Shown here piece by piece: positions 7,649-17,266 of a stretch of 64,000 nucleotides of DNA. The stretch is from Anabaena azotica FACHB-119 (GTDB lineage: Bacteria; Cyanobacteriota; Cyanobacteriia; Cyanobacteriales; Nostocaceae). The notes beneath the pieces were generated by a model. That model was not told where the DNA came from, searched no databases, and worked only from the letters and a program-made list of their open reading frames with translations. The stretch covers positions 1-64,000 of the forward strand of contig NZ_JACJSG010000018.1 of the NCBI RefSeq assembly GCF_014697625.1. Direction: 5' to 3'. Numbering within the stretch: the first letter of the stretch is position 1; each line of letters starts with the position of its first letter. The position numbers were made by a program, and so were the translations under genes.

Positions 7649-7972
7649 ATGGGATTCTTTGACTCTGAGATAGTTCAGCAAGAAGCAAAGCAGTTGTTTG
7701 AAGATTATCAAGCACTGATTAAACTAGGCAACAACTACGGCAAATTTGACCGTGAGGGTAAAAAGTTATTTATTGAGCAAATGGAAGCGATGATGGATCG
7801 CTATCGTATCTTTATGAAGCGATTCGAGCTTTCAGAAGATTTTATGGCACAAATGACCGTAGAGCAACTCAAAACCCAATTAGACCAGTTTGGTATCACT
7901 CCCCAACAGATGTTCGATCAGATGAATTTTACTCTCCAGCGTATGAAAGCTGAGTTAGAAAAACAGCCTTAA
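7649..7972 (+). CDS. DUF1825-family protein
   Basis: 107 residues, all-helical and charged: MGFFDSEIVQQEAKQLFEDY at the start and MTVEQLKTQLDQFGITPQQMFDQMN near the end. The pattern matches the DUF1825 family, conserved across cyanobacteria and unassigned in function. Cytoplasmic, with no signal or membrane segment. Confidence 0.8.
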   Translation: MGFFDSEIVQQEAKQLFEDYQALIKLGNNYGKFDREGKKLFIEQMEAMMDRYRIFMKRFELSEDFMAQMTVEQLKTQLDQFGITPQQMFDQMNFTLQRMKAELEKQP

Positions 7973-8267
7973 AAGGGACTGGGGACTGGGTATTAGGGAC
8001 TGGGGACTGGGTAAGCTAATTGTCATTGACTTTTCCAGACTAATTCGCTTGTAGTAAGGGCTACCCTACGGGAACGCTGCGCGAACAGCCCTGGTTTTAT
8101 TTAGGGATTGGGGACTAGGAAATAGACGAGATATAGGGCTAGCTTTGCTGAGGAGGCTTAAGCCTACCCAGAAGGTAGAAAACGTAGAAATCAAGGAAAT
8201 AGGTAGACAAAAAAGTTAAGAATATTTTTTCCTGTCTCCCTAATCCCCAGTCCCCAGTCCCCAGTCC
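7973..8267. repeat. Spacer with GGGGACT heptads and a palindromic repeat
   Basis: GGGACTGGGGACTGGG units at 7975-8012 and CCCCAGTCCCCAGT units at 8244-8270 bracket the spacer between two convergent genes. A GGGCTACCCTACGGGAACGC palindrome-type repeat lies near 8058-8090. No gene seen. Confidence 0.65.
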
Positions 8268-10190
8268 CTAATTAGACTTAGGACGAGTAAATTGAGAAGG
8301 TGGCTTGAAGTTTTCAACTGGTACACCCTTGAGCGCCCTAGTCATAAAATCGCGCCAGATGGGAGCCACCTTACCGCCACCAGTTGCACCACTGGCTAAT
8401 TGTCGGTTGTCATCTCTACCGATCCAGACAGCCGTTGTTAATTGTGGCACAGTACCCACATACCAGATATCTTTTTCCGATGAAGTTGTACCGGTTTTAC
8501 CAGCAGATGGGCGATCGATAGCAGCAGCTTTACCAGTACCTTCCGTAACTACTGAACGCATCACATCGATAGTGGCTGCTGATGCCCAAGGATCTAAGAC
8601 TAGCTGGGGTTTGGGAGTATTATCTAGTATGACATTACCACTGCTATCGGTAATCCGGGCAATAACTGTTGGTGGTGATTGCCAACCATAATTGGCAAAA
8701 GTAGCATAAGCACTAGCCATTTCTAGCGGCGTGACACCAATAGCACCGAGTGGAAGAGAAGTTACAGGTTCCATCGGACTCATAATTCCTAAAGTGCGGC
8801 AAGTTTCCACAACTTTATTCATACCGACGGTTTTACCCAGTTTAATTACAGGGATGTTACGTGATTGCGCTAAAGCTCTGCGAATTGACATCGCACCGCT
8901 AAAGCCACCATCGTAGTTTCTCGGAGTGTACCAATTATCACCATCACGATATCTAACTGGGGAATCTATTACCGTACTATCTGGCCCAAATTTCCCAGTT
9001 GCAAAGGCAGCATAATATACAAATGGTTTAAAGGAAGACCCTGGTTGGCGTAGAGCTTGGGTAGCGCGGTTAAACTCACTTGCTTTAGAGTCTACACCAC
9101 CTACTAGAGCTTTAACAAAATGAGTCCTGGGGTCAATTGACACCAGCGCCATTTGATTTCTACCTAAACCTTCACCCAGTAGAGTTTTGTGCCACTTTTT
9201 CACAGTCTCTTCTGCCATGATTTGGAAATCGGCATCAATTGTGGTTTGTACGCGCATACCGCCCTTAAGCAGGGTATCACGCCCAAACTTTTTAGCTAAT
9301 TCCTGTGCCACGGTGTTAGTGATATATGGCAGCGCGCTACCTTGGAATGACCTAATCCTCCCCAGTTTGATTTCTTCGGTGAGGGCATCATCATATTCTT
9401 TTTGGGTAATCCAGTTCAACTCCAGCATCCGCCCCAAAACTTCCCTTTGTTTTTGTTTTGCTAGCTTCATGCTGGCAAATGGGCTAAATTCCTCCGGCGC
9501 TTGGATTAAGCCCGCCATCATCGCGGATTCCGCTATAGTTAAATTCTCGGCTGACTTATTAAAGTAACTACGTGCTGCTGTTTGCACACCATAATTATTA
9601 TGTCCCCAATACACCTGATTGAGGTACATTTCTAAAATTTGGTCTTTAGTGAGAATTTGTTCTAAGCGAATTGCCAAAACTGCCTCGGCTAGCTTACGAG
9701 TAAAAGCACGCCTACGGGTCAAAAAGAGGTTTTTTACCAACTGCATGGTAATAGTAGAGCCACCCTCTTTGACACCACCAGCCGCTAAGTTAGTGACGAC
9801 AGCACGACCCACACCAGTAGGATTAATACCGTGGTGATAGTAGAAATGACCATCTTCACTGGCTAGTACAGCCCGTTTCAGGTTGGGGGAAATACGATCT
9901 AAAGGTACGACTTCGCGGTTTGCCTCCCCGTGGACACTAGCGAGTAGTTTGCCCTTAATGTCATAGATATATGTTGTTTCTGACGGGAAGAAATTGCGTA
10001 ACTGTCTGACATCTGGTAAATTGCGGAAACTGATTGCTAAACCAACCAGCCCTCCGGCTACAATGGAACTTGTCAACATCGTCAGTGATAAGAGAGTCCC
10101 GCCAGCTACCTGGCCTACTCCTTTGAAAAACTCAAATCCGGGCGAAGTACGACGTTGAGCTTGCTTTTGGTCAAAAGTCCTAGACGACAC
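8268..10190 (-). CDS. Class A penicillin-binding protein (PBP1A family)
   Basis: 640 residues. A membrane anchor (about 28-54) is followed by a GT51 glycosyltransferase domain (E112-D-G-H-F-Y-Y-H-H-G and E142-GGSTITMQ) and a transpeptidase domain with the three penicillin-binding motifs: S385-S-F-K388, S443-R-N445 and K565-T-G567. It polymerises and crosslinks peptidoglycan outside the inner membrane. All catalytic residues are present and the length is normal for a compact class A PBP. Cyanobacteria carry several such paralogues, so no gene symbol is given. Confidence 0.93.
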   Translation of the reverse strand: MSSRTFDQKQAQRRTSPGFEFFKGVGQVAGGTLLSLTMLTSSIVAGGLVGLAISFRNLPDVRQLRNFFPSETTYIYDIKGKLLASVHGEANREVVPLDRISPNLKRAVLASEDGHFYYHHGINPTGVGRAVVTNLAAGGVKEGGSTITMQLVKNLFLTRRRAFTRKLAEAVLAIRLEQILTKDQILEMYLNQVYWGHNNYGVQTAARSYFNKSAENLTIAESAMMAGLIQAPEEFSPFASMKLAKQKQREVLGRMLELNWITQKEYDDALTEEIKLGRIRSFQGSALPYITNTVAQELAKKFGRDTLLKGGMRVQTTIDADFQIMAEETVKKWHKTLLGEGLGRNQMALVSIDPRTHFVKALVGGVDSKASEFNRATQALRQPGSSFKPFVYYAAFATGKFGPDSTVIDSPVRYRDGDNWYTPRNYDGGFSGAMSIRRALAQSRNIPVIKLGKTVGMNKVVETCRTLGIMSPMEPVTSLPLGAIGVTPLEMASAYATFANYGWQSPPTVIARITDSSGNVILDNTPKPQLVLDPWASAATIDVMRSVVTEGTGKAAAIDRPSAGKTGTTSSEKDIWYVGTVPQLTTAVWIGRDDNRQLASGATGGGKVAPIWRDFMTRALKGVPVENFKPPSQFTRPKSN

Positions 10191-10362
10191 GGTGATTTCA
10201 CTTCCTCACTTGTAAATAGTACTGTAATTCATTCTTTAAAGCAGGGCGGTTAATTTTTTGCAATTATATTAGTTTGGCGGATGAAATAGCGGACAATTTG
10301 TCTGTAAACATCATTAACCCAATTTCTCTAGTAAAAACGTAGTAATGCGCGAATCTTCTAGT

Positions 10363-11559
10363 ATGGCGGATAATTTTTCTTGGCTGCATCGGGGAATAGC
10401 GGAAGTTTTTCCACAACCTACTGATGCTGAAAGCGACATTGAGAGTCTAGAGAAACGCCTAGCAACTACGGATCGACCTCTACGGGTCAAATATGGTATA
10501 GACCCAACAGGAGCCGATATTCATCTTGGTCATAGCATACCAATGCGTAAACTGCGAGCGTTTCAAGATGCTGGTCATACGGCAGTATTAATTATCGGTG
10601 ATTTTACGGCACGCATCGGCGATCCTACAGGTAAGTCGGAGGTACGTCGCCAACTGACCGAAGCAGATGTAAAACAAAATGCTCAAACCTACCTCGACCA
10701 AGTGCGTCCTATTTTGGATTTTGACACACCTGGGAGATTAGAGGTGCTTTATAACTCGGAATGGCTTTCCCAACTTGATTTGGGGAAAATTACTGAGTTA
10801 CTGGCGACGATGACTGTGGGGCAAATGTTAGCTAAAGAGGGCTTTGCCGATCGCTATAAAAAAGAGAATCCGATTTTCCTGCATGAGTTCCTTTATCCTT
10901 TGATGCAGGGGTATGATTCGGTGGCTATTGAGGCAGATGTGGAATTGGGCGGTACAGACCAAAAGTTTAACATTGCTGTGGGTCGTGATTTACAGCGTCA
11001 CTTTGGTCAAAAGCCCCAGTTTGGCTTGCTGTTACCAATTTTAATTGGTACGGATGGGGTGCAGAAGATGTCCAAGTCTTTAGGTAATTACGTGAGTTTG
11101 TCGGAACACCCTGGACAAAAATATCAAAAGTTACAAGGTGTGCCAGATACAATGCTGGAAGAGTATTTTGAACTGCTGACAGATTTACCCATAGACAAGT
11201 TACCAGACAATCCCCGCGATCGCCAACTTTTACTCGCTTGGGAAGTCGTCAGACAATACCACGGCGAACAAGCAGCTAATGAAGCCAAGGAAGCAGCTAA
11301 AAGTGGCGGTAAGGAAGGTGCAGTTCCAGAGTTCTCCCTGGCTGGTGTGTCCCAATTCCCTGTGAAATTATCTTACTTACTCAACGCCACTGGTTTGTGT
11401 AAAAGCACCGGGGAAGGTAAGCGAAAAATTCAAGAAGGTGGAGTCCGCTTAGACGGCGAGAAAATTACCGATGCGGATACTACCTACCAAAACCCTGATG
11501 AACTCCAAGGGCGAGTTTTGCAAGTGGGGAAAAATAAGTTTGTTCGCTTAGTTCCTTGA
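10363..11559 (+). CDS. tyrS: Tyrosyl-tRNA synthetase
   Basis: 398 residues from the preferred ATG (MADNFSWLHRGI); an in-frame ATG at 10345 would add six residues. It is a class I synthetase: HLGH at about 54-57 and KMSKS at about 235-239, with the tyrosine-binding LGGTDQKFNI segment. A C-terminal S4-like RNA-binding domain follows (LCKSTGEGKRKIQEGGVRLD, then VLQVGKNKFVRL). The H-x-G-H plus KMSKS combination and the length fit the TyrZ-like bacterial subgroup. Charges tRNA-Tyr in the cytoplasm. Confidence 0.95.
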   Translation: MADNFSWLHRGIAEVFPQPTDAESDIESLEKRLATTDRPLRVKYGIDPTGADIHLGHSIPMRKLRAFQDAGHTAVLIIGDFTARIGDPTGKSEVRRQLTEADVKQNAQTYLDQVRPILDFDTPGRLEVLYNSEWLSQLDLGKITELLATMTVGQMLAKEGFADRYKKENPIFLHEFLYPLMQGYDSVAIEADVELGGTDQKFNIAVGRDLQRHFGQKPQFGLLLPILIGTDGVQKMSKSLGNYVSLSEHPGQKYQKLQGVPDTMLEEYFELLTDLPIDKLPDNPRDRQLLLAWEVVRQYHGEQAANEAKEAAKSGGKEGAVPEFSLAGVSQFPVKLSYLLNATGLCKSTGEGKRKIQEGGVRLDGEKITDADTTYQNPDELQGRVLQVGKNKFVRLVP

Positions 11560-11571
11560 TTAGAGACAGTG

Positions 11572-11666
11572 AACAGTTATCAGTGAACAGTGAACAGTGG
11601 AAATAACCTGATAACTGATAACTGATAACTGATAACTGATGACTGATAACTGATAACTGATAACTG
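11572..11666. repeat. Heptad array running into the pyrF start codon
   Basis: Units of TATCAGT and GAACAGT (11572-11605), then at least eight TAACTGA or GACTGA-type units up to 11666, with ACTGATGACTGAC spanning the pyrF ATG. The array replaces the region where a ribosome-binding site would be expected. Confidence 0.85.
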
Positions 11667-12380
11667 ATGACTGACAAAATAATTGTGGCTTTGGATGTGG
11701 GGGATGAGGAAAGTGCGATCGCTCTAATTGATAGGTTGGAGTCGGTGACTTTCTGGAAGGTTGGGCTGGAATTGTTTACTAGTGCGGGGCCGAGAATTTT
11801 GCAGGTGCTGAAATCTCGGCAAAAGCAGATTTTTCTCGATTTAAAGTTTCATGATATCCCCAATACTGTGGCTGGAGCTTGTCGCAGTGCAGCCCGTTAT
11901 GGGGTGGATTTGATGACAATTCATGCTACCTCTGGTAAAGATGCCCTGAAGGCGGCGAAGGAGGCGGTAGAGGAGGGGGCGGCACAAGCTGGGGTCAAAC
12001 CAACCAAGTTAATTGCTGTGACGGTGCTAACGAGTATTTCTGCTAGACAGTTGGCAATGGATTTGAAAGTGCCTGTAGAATTGCCTGAGTATGCCTTGGA
12101 TATGGCATTGATGGCGCAAGAGGCGGGGTTAGATGGGGCTGTATGTTCACCCCAAGAGGTGACGCAGTTACGGCAAACTTGCGGCGATGACTTTGTGCTG
12201 GTATGTCCGGGGGTACGTCCGACTTGGGCGGAACAGGGCGACCAAAAGCGATCGCTCACACCAGCCCAAGCCATCCAAGCTGGGGCAGATTATTTAGTCA
12301 TCGGTCGCCCAATTACGGCTGCTGCTGACCCTGAGTTAGCCTGGCAACGCATTTCTCAAGAATTAGCGACGGTGACATGA
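11667..12380 (+). CDS. pyrF: Orotidine 5'-phosphate decarboxylase
   Basis: 237 residues. The OMP decarboxylase signature FLDLKFHDIPNTV holds the catalytic D58, K60 and D63, and the phosphate-binding end is PGVRP with ADYLVIGRPIT. It makes UMP in de novo pyrimidine synthesis. The N-terminus MTDKIIVALDVGD fits the family, so the ATG inside the repeat array is the start. Its stop overlaps the next gene (ATGA), which points to translational coupling. Confidence 0.95.
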   Translation: MTDKIIVALDVGDEESAIALIDRLESVTFWKVGLELFTSAGPRILQVLKSRQKQIFLDLKFHDIPNTVAGACRSAARYGVDLMTIHATSGKDALKAAKEAVEEGAAQAGVKPTKLIAVTVLTSISARQLAMDLKVPVELPEYALDMALMAQEAGLDGAVCSPQEVTQLRQTCGDDFVLVCPGVRPTWAEQGDQKRSLTPAQAIQAGADYLVIGRPITAAADPELAWQRISQELATVT

Positions 12381-13030
12381 AGGTGGATATAAGAAGGCAG
12401 AGGAAGAAGGAAGCAAGGAAGCACAAGCACTTTCTGTTTTCAGTGGCTGATCGTTGGCTGATAGCATTGGGATTGTGGCTGATTGTCATCAGTAGCTTTG
12501 AAACAATGGCATTCTCACAAACTCCCTCTCCTCAACCCTCCTTACGTACTGAAAAAAAGTTTATTTGTAGAGAACAAAGTTTAGAAACATTAATCACTCA
12601 ACTATTGCGCGATTTACCGAGTTATGCTAATCGTGCCACTCAACGCGGTCGCCGCCTCCGCCGAAGTAGTGATATTTTTAGCTATATGTTAATAGCGGGT
12701 AGACCTGAATTTCAGCCCTTACCCCTAAAAGTTGATGGTTCCAACAGTGATGAACAAAAAACCACGGCATCAGATGTAGAACAAGTATTTTTTACTACTT
12801 TAGAAAGACAGTATATAGATAAAAAAGCGGTAGAGTTAGAGGAATTTCATTGGTTGTTGTTGACAAAAACTGGTAATGATTGGCGTTTCGTTATGATGTT
12901 TAGCCAAATTGGTACTTATCCCCTACAACAGCCACCATCACCGCCACGGGATAGTAGTAGCGGTAGTGTTGCTCAAGGTATCAAAGCTTGGTTACGCGAC
13001 TGTCAGGCGGGAAGTGTGCTTGTGCGATGA
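12377..13030 (+). CDS. Conserved hypothetical membrane-anchored protein
   Basis: 217 residues. A basic N-terminus (RRQRKKEARKHKH) precedes one hydrophobic segment, WLIALGLWLIVISSFETMAF, which is a signal anchor or signal peptide. The rest (residues 55-217) is a soluble domain with CREQSLETLITQLLRDLPSY and FHWLLLTKTGNDWRFVMMFS. It overlaps the pyrF stop by 4 nt and is probably co-transcribed. Family not recognised; no pyrimidine-related motif is visible, so coupling alone does not show a shared function. Confidence 0.7.
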   Translation: MKVDIRRQRKKEARKHKHFLFSVADRWLIALGLWLIVISSFETMAFSQTPSPQPSLRTEKKFICREQSLETLITQLLRDLPSYANRATQRGRRLRRSSDIFSYMLIAGRPEFQPLPLKVDGSNSDEQKTTASDVEQVFFTTLERQYIDKKAVELEEFHWLLLTKTGNDWRFVMMFSQIGTYPLQQPPSPPRDSSSGSVAQGIKAWLRDCQAGSVLVR

Positions 13031-13269
13031 CAGTTGTAATTTGTTAACTGTTGACTGTTAACTAACATGATGAGCGCATCGATAATTGAATCATAGTAGA
13101 TTCCTCAATCTCATTGACCTACCTCTGAAGTTATGATTTTTAAGTGATTTCAATAATTACAGCCTTTCTCATCTAGCTGAGAACTAACCTCCCCTAGTCT
13201 CTAGCCTTTATGACTGAGTGAAAAACGCTGTATTAAATGATTTCTCTCAACATTTGTTAGGTTAATGAA

Positions 13270-14214
13270 ATGACTTTTGAGAAAAAGCGCTGGGTTCAAA
13301 TAGCTTTTCAATTTAGAGGTTCAGTTATTAGCACAATTTATCAACGTGTTATTTGCTGTGGCATATTTGGATTGTTTGTTACTTTACTTTATCAACTCAA
13401 AGTTCCTGTATCTCAACCTATCTTAGGTACTGTAATTCCTAGTATCGTGTTAGGTTTATTGCTGGTTTTTCGGACGAATACCGCTTATGAGCGATTTTGG
13501 GAAGGGAGGAAATGTTGGGGTTCTATAGTTAATAATACACGTAATATAGCTAGACAAATTTGGGTATCAATAGAGGAAGTATCACCAAAAGACAGAGAAG
13601 CTAAAATAGCAGTTTTAAATTTACTAGTAGCCTTTGCTGTCGCTACTAAATTACATTTGCGCGGAGAAACTGTAAATCAGGAATTAGAAGAGTTAATATC
13701 AACTTCTCGATATTACACACTCAAGAATATGAATCACCCTCCTTTAGAAATTGCTTTTTGGATTGGAGATTATTTACAATACCAACATCATCGTAATTGC
13801 TTAAACAGTTATCAATTAACGTCTATACAAGAATTATTAAACAATTTGGTAGATAATTTAGGAGCTTGTGAACGAATTCTCAGAACGCCTATGCCTTTGG
13901 CTTATTCGATTCATCTCAAGCAATTATTATTACTGTATTGTTTCCTCCTCCCTTTTCAGATGGTAGAGAGTTTAGGTTGGTGGACAGGTTTAATTGTAGG
14001 ATTAGTGAGTTTTACTTTATTTGGTATCGAAGCTATTGGCTTAGAGATAGAAAATCCTTTTGGTTATGATGCTAACGATTTACCTTTGGATGCCATCTGT
14101 AAGACAATGAAGCGAAATATTGACGATTTAACTAGTTTATCTCCCAATGTACGCTCTCAAGAGTTGAATGATATGCCGAATATTAGCAGTATATTGGGAG
14201 GAAATAGGGAATAG
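13270..14214 (+). CDS. Bestrophin-like (UPF0187) channel protein
   Basis: 314 residues. GSVISTIYQRVICCGIFG (first membrane helix), the hallmark RTNTAYERFWEGRKCWGSIVN and two late hydrophobic segments (LLLLYCFLLPFQMVES, LIVGLVSFTLFGIEAIGLEI) identify the bestrophin/UPF0187 family. Members form pentameric ion channels; a photosynthetic bestrophin relative acts at the thylakoid, but the ion and membrane of this protein cannot be read from the sequence. The C-terminal EIENPFG and NDLPLD motifs are present. Confidence 0.88.
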   Translation: MTFEKKRWVQIAFQFRGSVISTIYQRVICCGIFGLFVTLLYQLKVPVSQPILGTVIPSIVLGLLLVFRTNTAYERFWEGRKCWGSIVNNTRNIARQIWVSIEEVSPKDREAKIAVLNLLVAFAVATKLHLRGETVNQELEELISTSRYYTLKNMNHPPLEIAFWIGDYLQYQHHRNCLNSYQLTSIQELLNNLVDNLGACERILRTPMPLAYSIHLKQLLLLYCFLLPFQMVESLGWWTGLIVGLVSFTLFGIEAIGLEIENPFGYDANDLPLDAICKTMKRNIDDLTSLSPNVRSQELNDMPNISSILGGNRE

Positions 14215-14801
14215 GCTCTAAGTTAGCCTGGGCGAAAAGAGACGTTAGAAGCTCAACATCTAAAAATTGTTTCAATGGCTAGAGGATGAGAGACAATTGA
14301 TAAAGTAAGTGTTAAGTTTGTAGGAGTAGAGAAATTGTCACTTAAATGACTATTTAGCTAATTTAATTAGCCAATCTTACCAATTCAGATTAGTTGTTAA
14401 TTTTAGCTAGTTAATTTGGGAGAAAATAACACTTTAGCTACAAAATATACAAAATATTATTGAGGAATTAGGTTATGTTCATGTATCTTACCGCAGGGTT
14501 TTTCTAAACTAAATCTCTAATCAGATAAACATAGATTTAAATTTCATGTTGATTGATTAGTGTAAAATCCCCATGTTCTTTATTTTCAGCTGGAGTCTAC
14601 AAACAGTAACTAAACCCTATAACAACAATTAGCGTTCCTAGAATTATGTGGATTCATATATAGCATTTTTAACTGTATTGAGGTAAATACCCAAGGCTTG
14701 AGCCTCTTGTTTCAGGAAAATATACCTCAATCCTACAAGAAACGCTATATAATATTAGCGAGTTTAGCAAACAATTTGACAACAACTTGGTTAACAACAC
14801 T
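14215..14801. other. AT-rich spacer with a 95-bp inverted-repeat element
   Basis: No convincing gene. The notable structure is at 14657-14751: TATATAGC...ATTGAGGTA on the left is mirrored by TACCTCAAT...GCTATATA on the right. This gives a two-part stem that ends 50 nt before the STAS gene. The rest is AT-rich without visible repeats. Confidence 0.6.
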
Positions 14802-15128
14802 ATGGATCAGCAAGTACAAGTTATTAAACTCAGTGGCATTATCAATACGGCAAACTCACAAGATGTACGAGAAAATATTACTCATCTTCTCAAGAGTGGT
14901 ACAAAAATCGTTTTGGTTGACTGTGAGGATGTCACTTTTATGGATAGTTCTGCTTTGGGCGCTTTAGTATTAGCTTTTAAAACCTTGAGGGCATCAGGTA
15001 CAAAACTATTCTTATGTTCGATTAATGAACAAGTGAGAATTTTATTTGAATTAACTGGTATGGATAAAGTATTTGAGATTTTTAAAAGTCAAGATGAGTT
15101 TAATCAAGTAATACTTGCTAGGAATTAA
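14802..15128 (+). CDS. STAS-domain anti-sigma factor antagonist
   Basis: 108 residues from the ATG at 14802 (MDQQVQVIKLSG); a TTG at 14787 is possible but unnecessary. Single STAS domain: VTFMDSSALGALVLAFK carries the phospho-acceptor serine (S49 or S50) as in SpoIIAA/RsbV. Such proteins switch partners with a kinase/anti-sigma factor depending on phosphorylation. The gene converges with a PP2C-type phosphatase and the two stop codons share TTAA, which suggests a switch module. No anti-sigma kinase lies in the window. Confidence 0.9.
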   Translation: MDQQVQVIKLSGIINTANSQDVRENITHLLKSGTKIVLVDCEDVTFMDSSALGALVLAFKTLRASGTKLFLCSINEQVRILFELTGMDKVFEIFKSQDEFNQVILARN

Positions 15129-16261
15129 TCAAATTTAATTAGTACAATTGATAAATCATCTTCAAAGGTATCTTTGGAGTTTAAAGCGGTGAGATAATTC
15201 AATACCTGCTCTAGTTGATAATCTTCATGATGATGTACGCTAGCGAGTATTTGAATAAAGGCATCCAAACTCCAAAGTTTGCCATCTGATTTAGTTATTT
15301 CATAAGCGCCATCACTGAAGATATATAGACTACTCAACTGTTCAACATGGCAACAGTTATCAACATATTGCGCTTCAGGAAACATACCAACTGGCATTCC
15401 GGGAGTTCTTAAAATTTGTATTTCTGTATTAGTTGGTGATGAACCAGAGATTAAAATTGCTGGTGGATGTCCTGCACTAGCATAGGTAAGTCGGCGTTGA
15501 ATACGGTTGTAAACTCCATACCAGATAGTAAAGTATTTATCATTTTGATAATTCATCTGGAAGGTTTCATTTAAACTTTTAAGTACTTCGCTTGGCTGGT
15601 AGTAATTGAGATTTTTGAGGGCGCGGGAACGCAGTAAATTTAAAACCGAAATTGAAGGAAGTGCAGCTTTTAGCCCATGTCCGGCTGTATCTAAGAGATA
15701 TATTGCCAAGCAATCTTCATCTAACCAATAATAATCAAAACAATCGCCGCCGAGTTGGCGTGAGGGGATGAATCGAGAGGTGATACTGATAGGTTTATCT
15801 ACGGGTTCAGGTAGAAGCGATCGCATATATTCTGCTGCTTCGGCTAGTTCTTCTTCTAAACGCAGCTTTTGAGTCCGCAAATCTTGACTTAATTGATGTA
15901 GCCTTAATCCGGCTCTTACCCTGGCTTTTAGCTCGTTTTGCTCAATCGGTTTGGTGATAAAATCATCAGCACCAGCATCTAGTCCTTTGACGCGATCGGC
16001 TACAGAATCCAAAGAAGTTAATAATATAAAAAATGTAGTGGATAAATCTGGGTCTGTTTTAATGTGATGACAGACTTCCAGTCCGTTTAAACCTGGCATG
16101 ATCCAGTCACAAATAATTAGCGCCGGACAACAAGCTATTGCTTGAGATATTCCTTCTTCACCATTACTAGCAGTGACTATTTGATAACCTTGTTTTTGTA
16201 AAATTCTCTTTAATAATATTTGAATTGATAAATCATCATCAATTATCAGGATTTGAAACAT
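15125..16261 (-). CDS. Response regulator with PP2C (RsbU/SpoIIE-type) phosphatase domain
   Basis: 378 residues. The receiver domain (1-120) has the acidic pocket IIDDD, phospho-acceptor D52 in ICDWIMPG, and the Lys in FITKP. A short helical linker (about 125-150) joins a PP2C phosphatase domain with metal ligands in GGDCFDYY, DTAGHGL, SDGAYEI and EDDLSI. It should dephosphorylate a STAS antagonist when phosphorylated by a histidine kinase; the convergent STAS protein is the obvious candidate. The start ATG sits at the edge of a TAGTC-rich repeat tract. Confidence 0.92.
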   Translation of the reverse strand: MFQILIIDDDLSIQILLKRILQKQGYQIVTASNGEEGISQAIACCPALIICDWIMPGLNGLEVCHHIKTDPDLSTTFFILLTSLDSVADRVKGLDAGADDFITKPIEQNELKARVRAGLRLHQLSQDLRTQKLRLEEELAEAAEYMRSLLPEPVDKPISITSRFIPSRQLGGDCFDYYWLDEDCLAIYLLDTAGHGLKAALPSISVLNLLRSRALKNLNYYQPSEVLKSLNETFQMNYQNDKYFTIWYGVYNRIQRRLTYASAGHPPAILISGSSPTNTEIQILRTPGMPVGMFPEAQYVDNCCHVEQLSSLYIFSDGAYEITKSDGKLWSLDAFIQILASVHHHEDYQLEQVLNYLTALNSKDTFEDDLSIVLIKFD

Positions 16262-16498
16262 AGTTATTGGTCATTGGTCATAAGTCATTAGTCCATAGTC
16301 AACAGTCCATAGTCAACAGTCCATAATTCAAAGTTATTATTTCTCACTTTCACCCTGCGGGTTCGCGTAGCATCTGTTTACGACAGGCTTCACTACGTGA
16401 GGCTACGCCAACGCTTTCGCGTAGCGTCCTGTAGGGAACGTAACAGAAGCAAGCTACATCTCCCTCATCTCCCTCATCTCCCCTACTCCCCCACCTGC
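16262..16498. repeat. Repeat cluster: TAGTCAACAGTCC units and the GCGTAGCC palindrome
   Basis: 16262-16325 has ATTGGTCAT, TTAGTCCA and TAGTCAACAG units. 16360-16455 has the palindromic repeat GGCTTCACTACGTGAGGCTACG with CGCTTTCGCGTAGCG, the same element found inside the tnpB reading frame at 61090-61134 in the opposite sense. 16457-16490 has CATCTCCCT units. No gene. Confidence 0.75.
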
Positions 16499-17266
16499 TT
16501 ACGGTGGTGAAAGAGGATTCAACCACAAAAGTATGGCACGGTTTAGCTGATTTAGGTCACGATATACTTCTTGTTTGAACCATTGTCCTAAAGCATCTAA
16601 GGGGGTGAATGATGACCCTGTTTGCCATTTGACATCTTGACTTAAGGGTGTGGTATGCGTTCCTGGTAAGGTCTGGGCTGTGACCATTTCTGGAAAACGT
16701 ACTTGTAAGATTTTGGTTAAGGCTGCTGACTGGTCAAGAGTATCGTTATTAAATTTAATCAATAAGTTGCGGCGGACGTTATAGCCTTCCTGTACGAGTT
16801 TGTTTGTTTCCTGGGGTGAAGGAGTAAATTCGATCGCAAAAGTATTGTTTAACTGCTCCACTAAGGGTATAGCATCTTTAGCTGCATAGTTGTTATAGGA
16901 GATTAAGATATTACCTGCCCGTTCTACAGGGAAAAGGCTACCAATGAGTAAATGCAATTTACAGCCCATACTATGCCCAATACCGTAAGTGGGCAGATAT
17001 AGCTTGCGTAATGTACCAGAGTCATGCAATCGTTCTACTGTACGCTCAAAGTTCAATAGTACAGTTTTGGCGATCGCTATATGATCCAAAGTATTCACAA
17101 AAGGCGTGGCGATAACTACATACCCTTTATTTCCTAACTCTTCTAGTAACGAACGGTAAGTCAGATGGGGTGCAGTGGCTACAAATGCACCGCCTAGAAA
17201 ATGAATGATCCCGACTGGTTTTTGGGGAACCAACACCCAATTACCTCTAATTTCTTTCCAATCCAT
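16499..17266 (-). CDS. DUF1350-family alpha/beta-hydrolase-like protein
   Basis: 255 residues. The start GIIHFLGGAFVATAPHLTYRSLLEEL, the nucleophile elbow GIGHSMGCKLHLL (G-x-S-x-G type) and a late LPGTHTTPLSQD with a candidate catalytic His fit DUF1350, found in cyanobacteria and plastids. Hydrolase activity is inferred from the fold; no substrate is known. Cytoplasmic, with no signal peptide. Confidence 0.82.
   Translation of the reverse strand: MDWKEIRGNWVLVPQKPVGIIHFLGGAFVATAPHLTYRSLLEELGNKGYVVIATPFVNTLDHIAIAKTVLLNFERTVERLHDSGTLRKLYLPTYGIGHSMGCKLHLLIGSLFPVERAGNILISYNNYAAKDAIPLVEQLNNTFAIEFTPSPQETNKLVQEGYNVRRNLLIKFNNDTLDQSAALTKILQVRFPEMVTAQTLPGTHTTPLSQDVKWQTGSSFTPLDALGQWFKQEVYRDLNQLNRAILLWLNPLSPP

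Noticed and set aside
14698..14967. 89-codon frame overlapping the STAS gene
   Set aside because: Different frame from the clear STAS domain, begins inside the inverted-repeat element, and has no recognisable motif.
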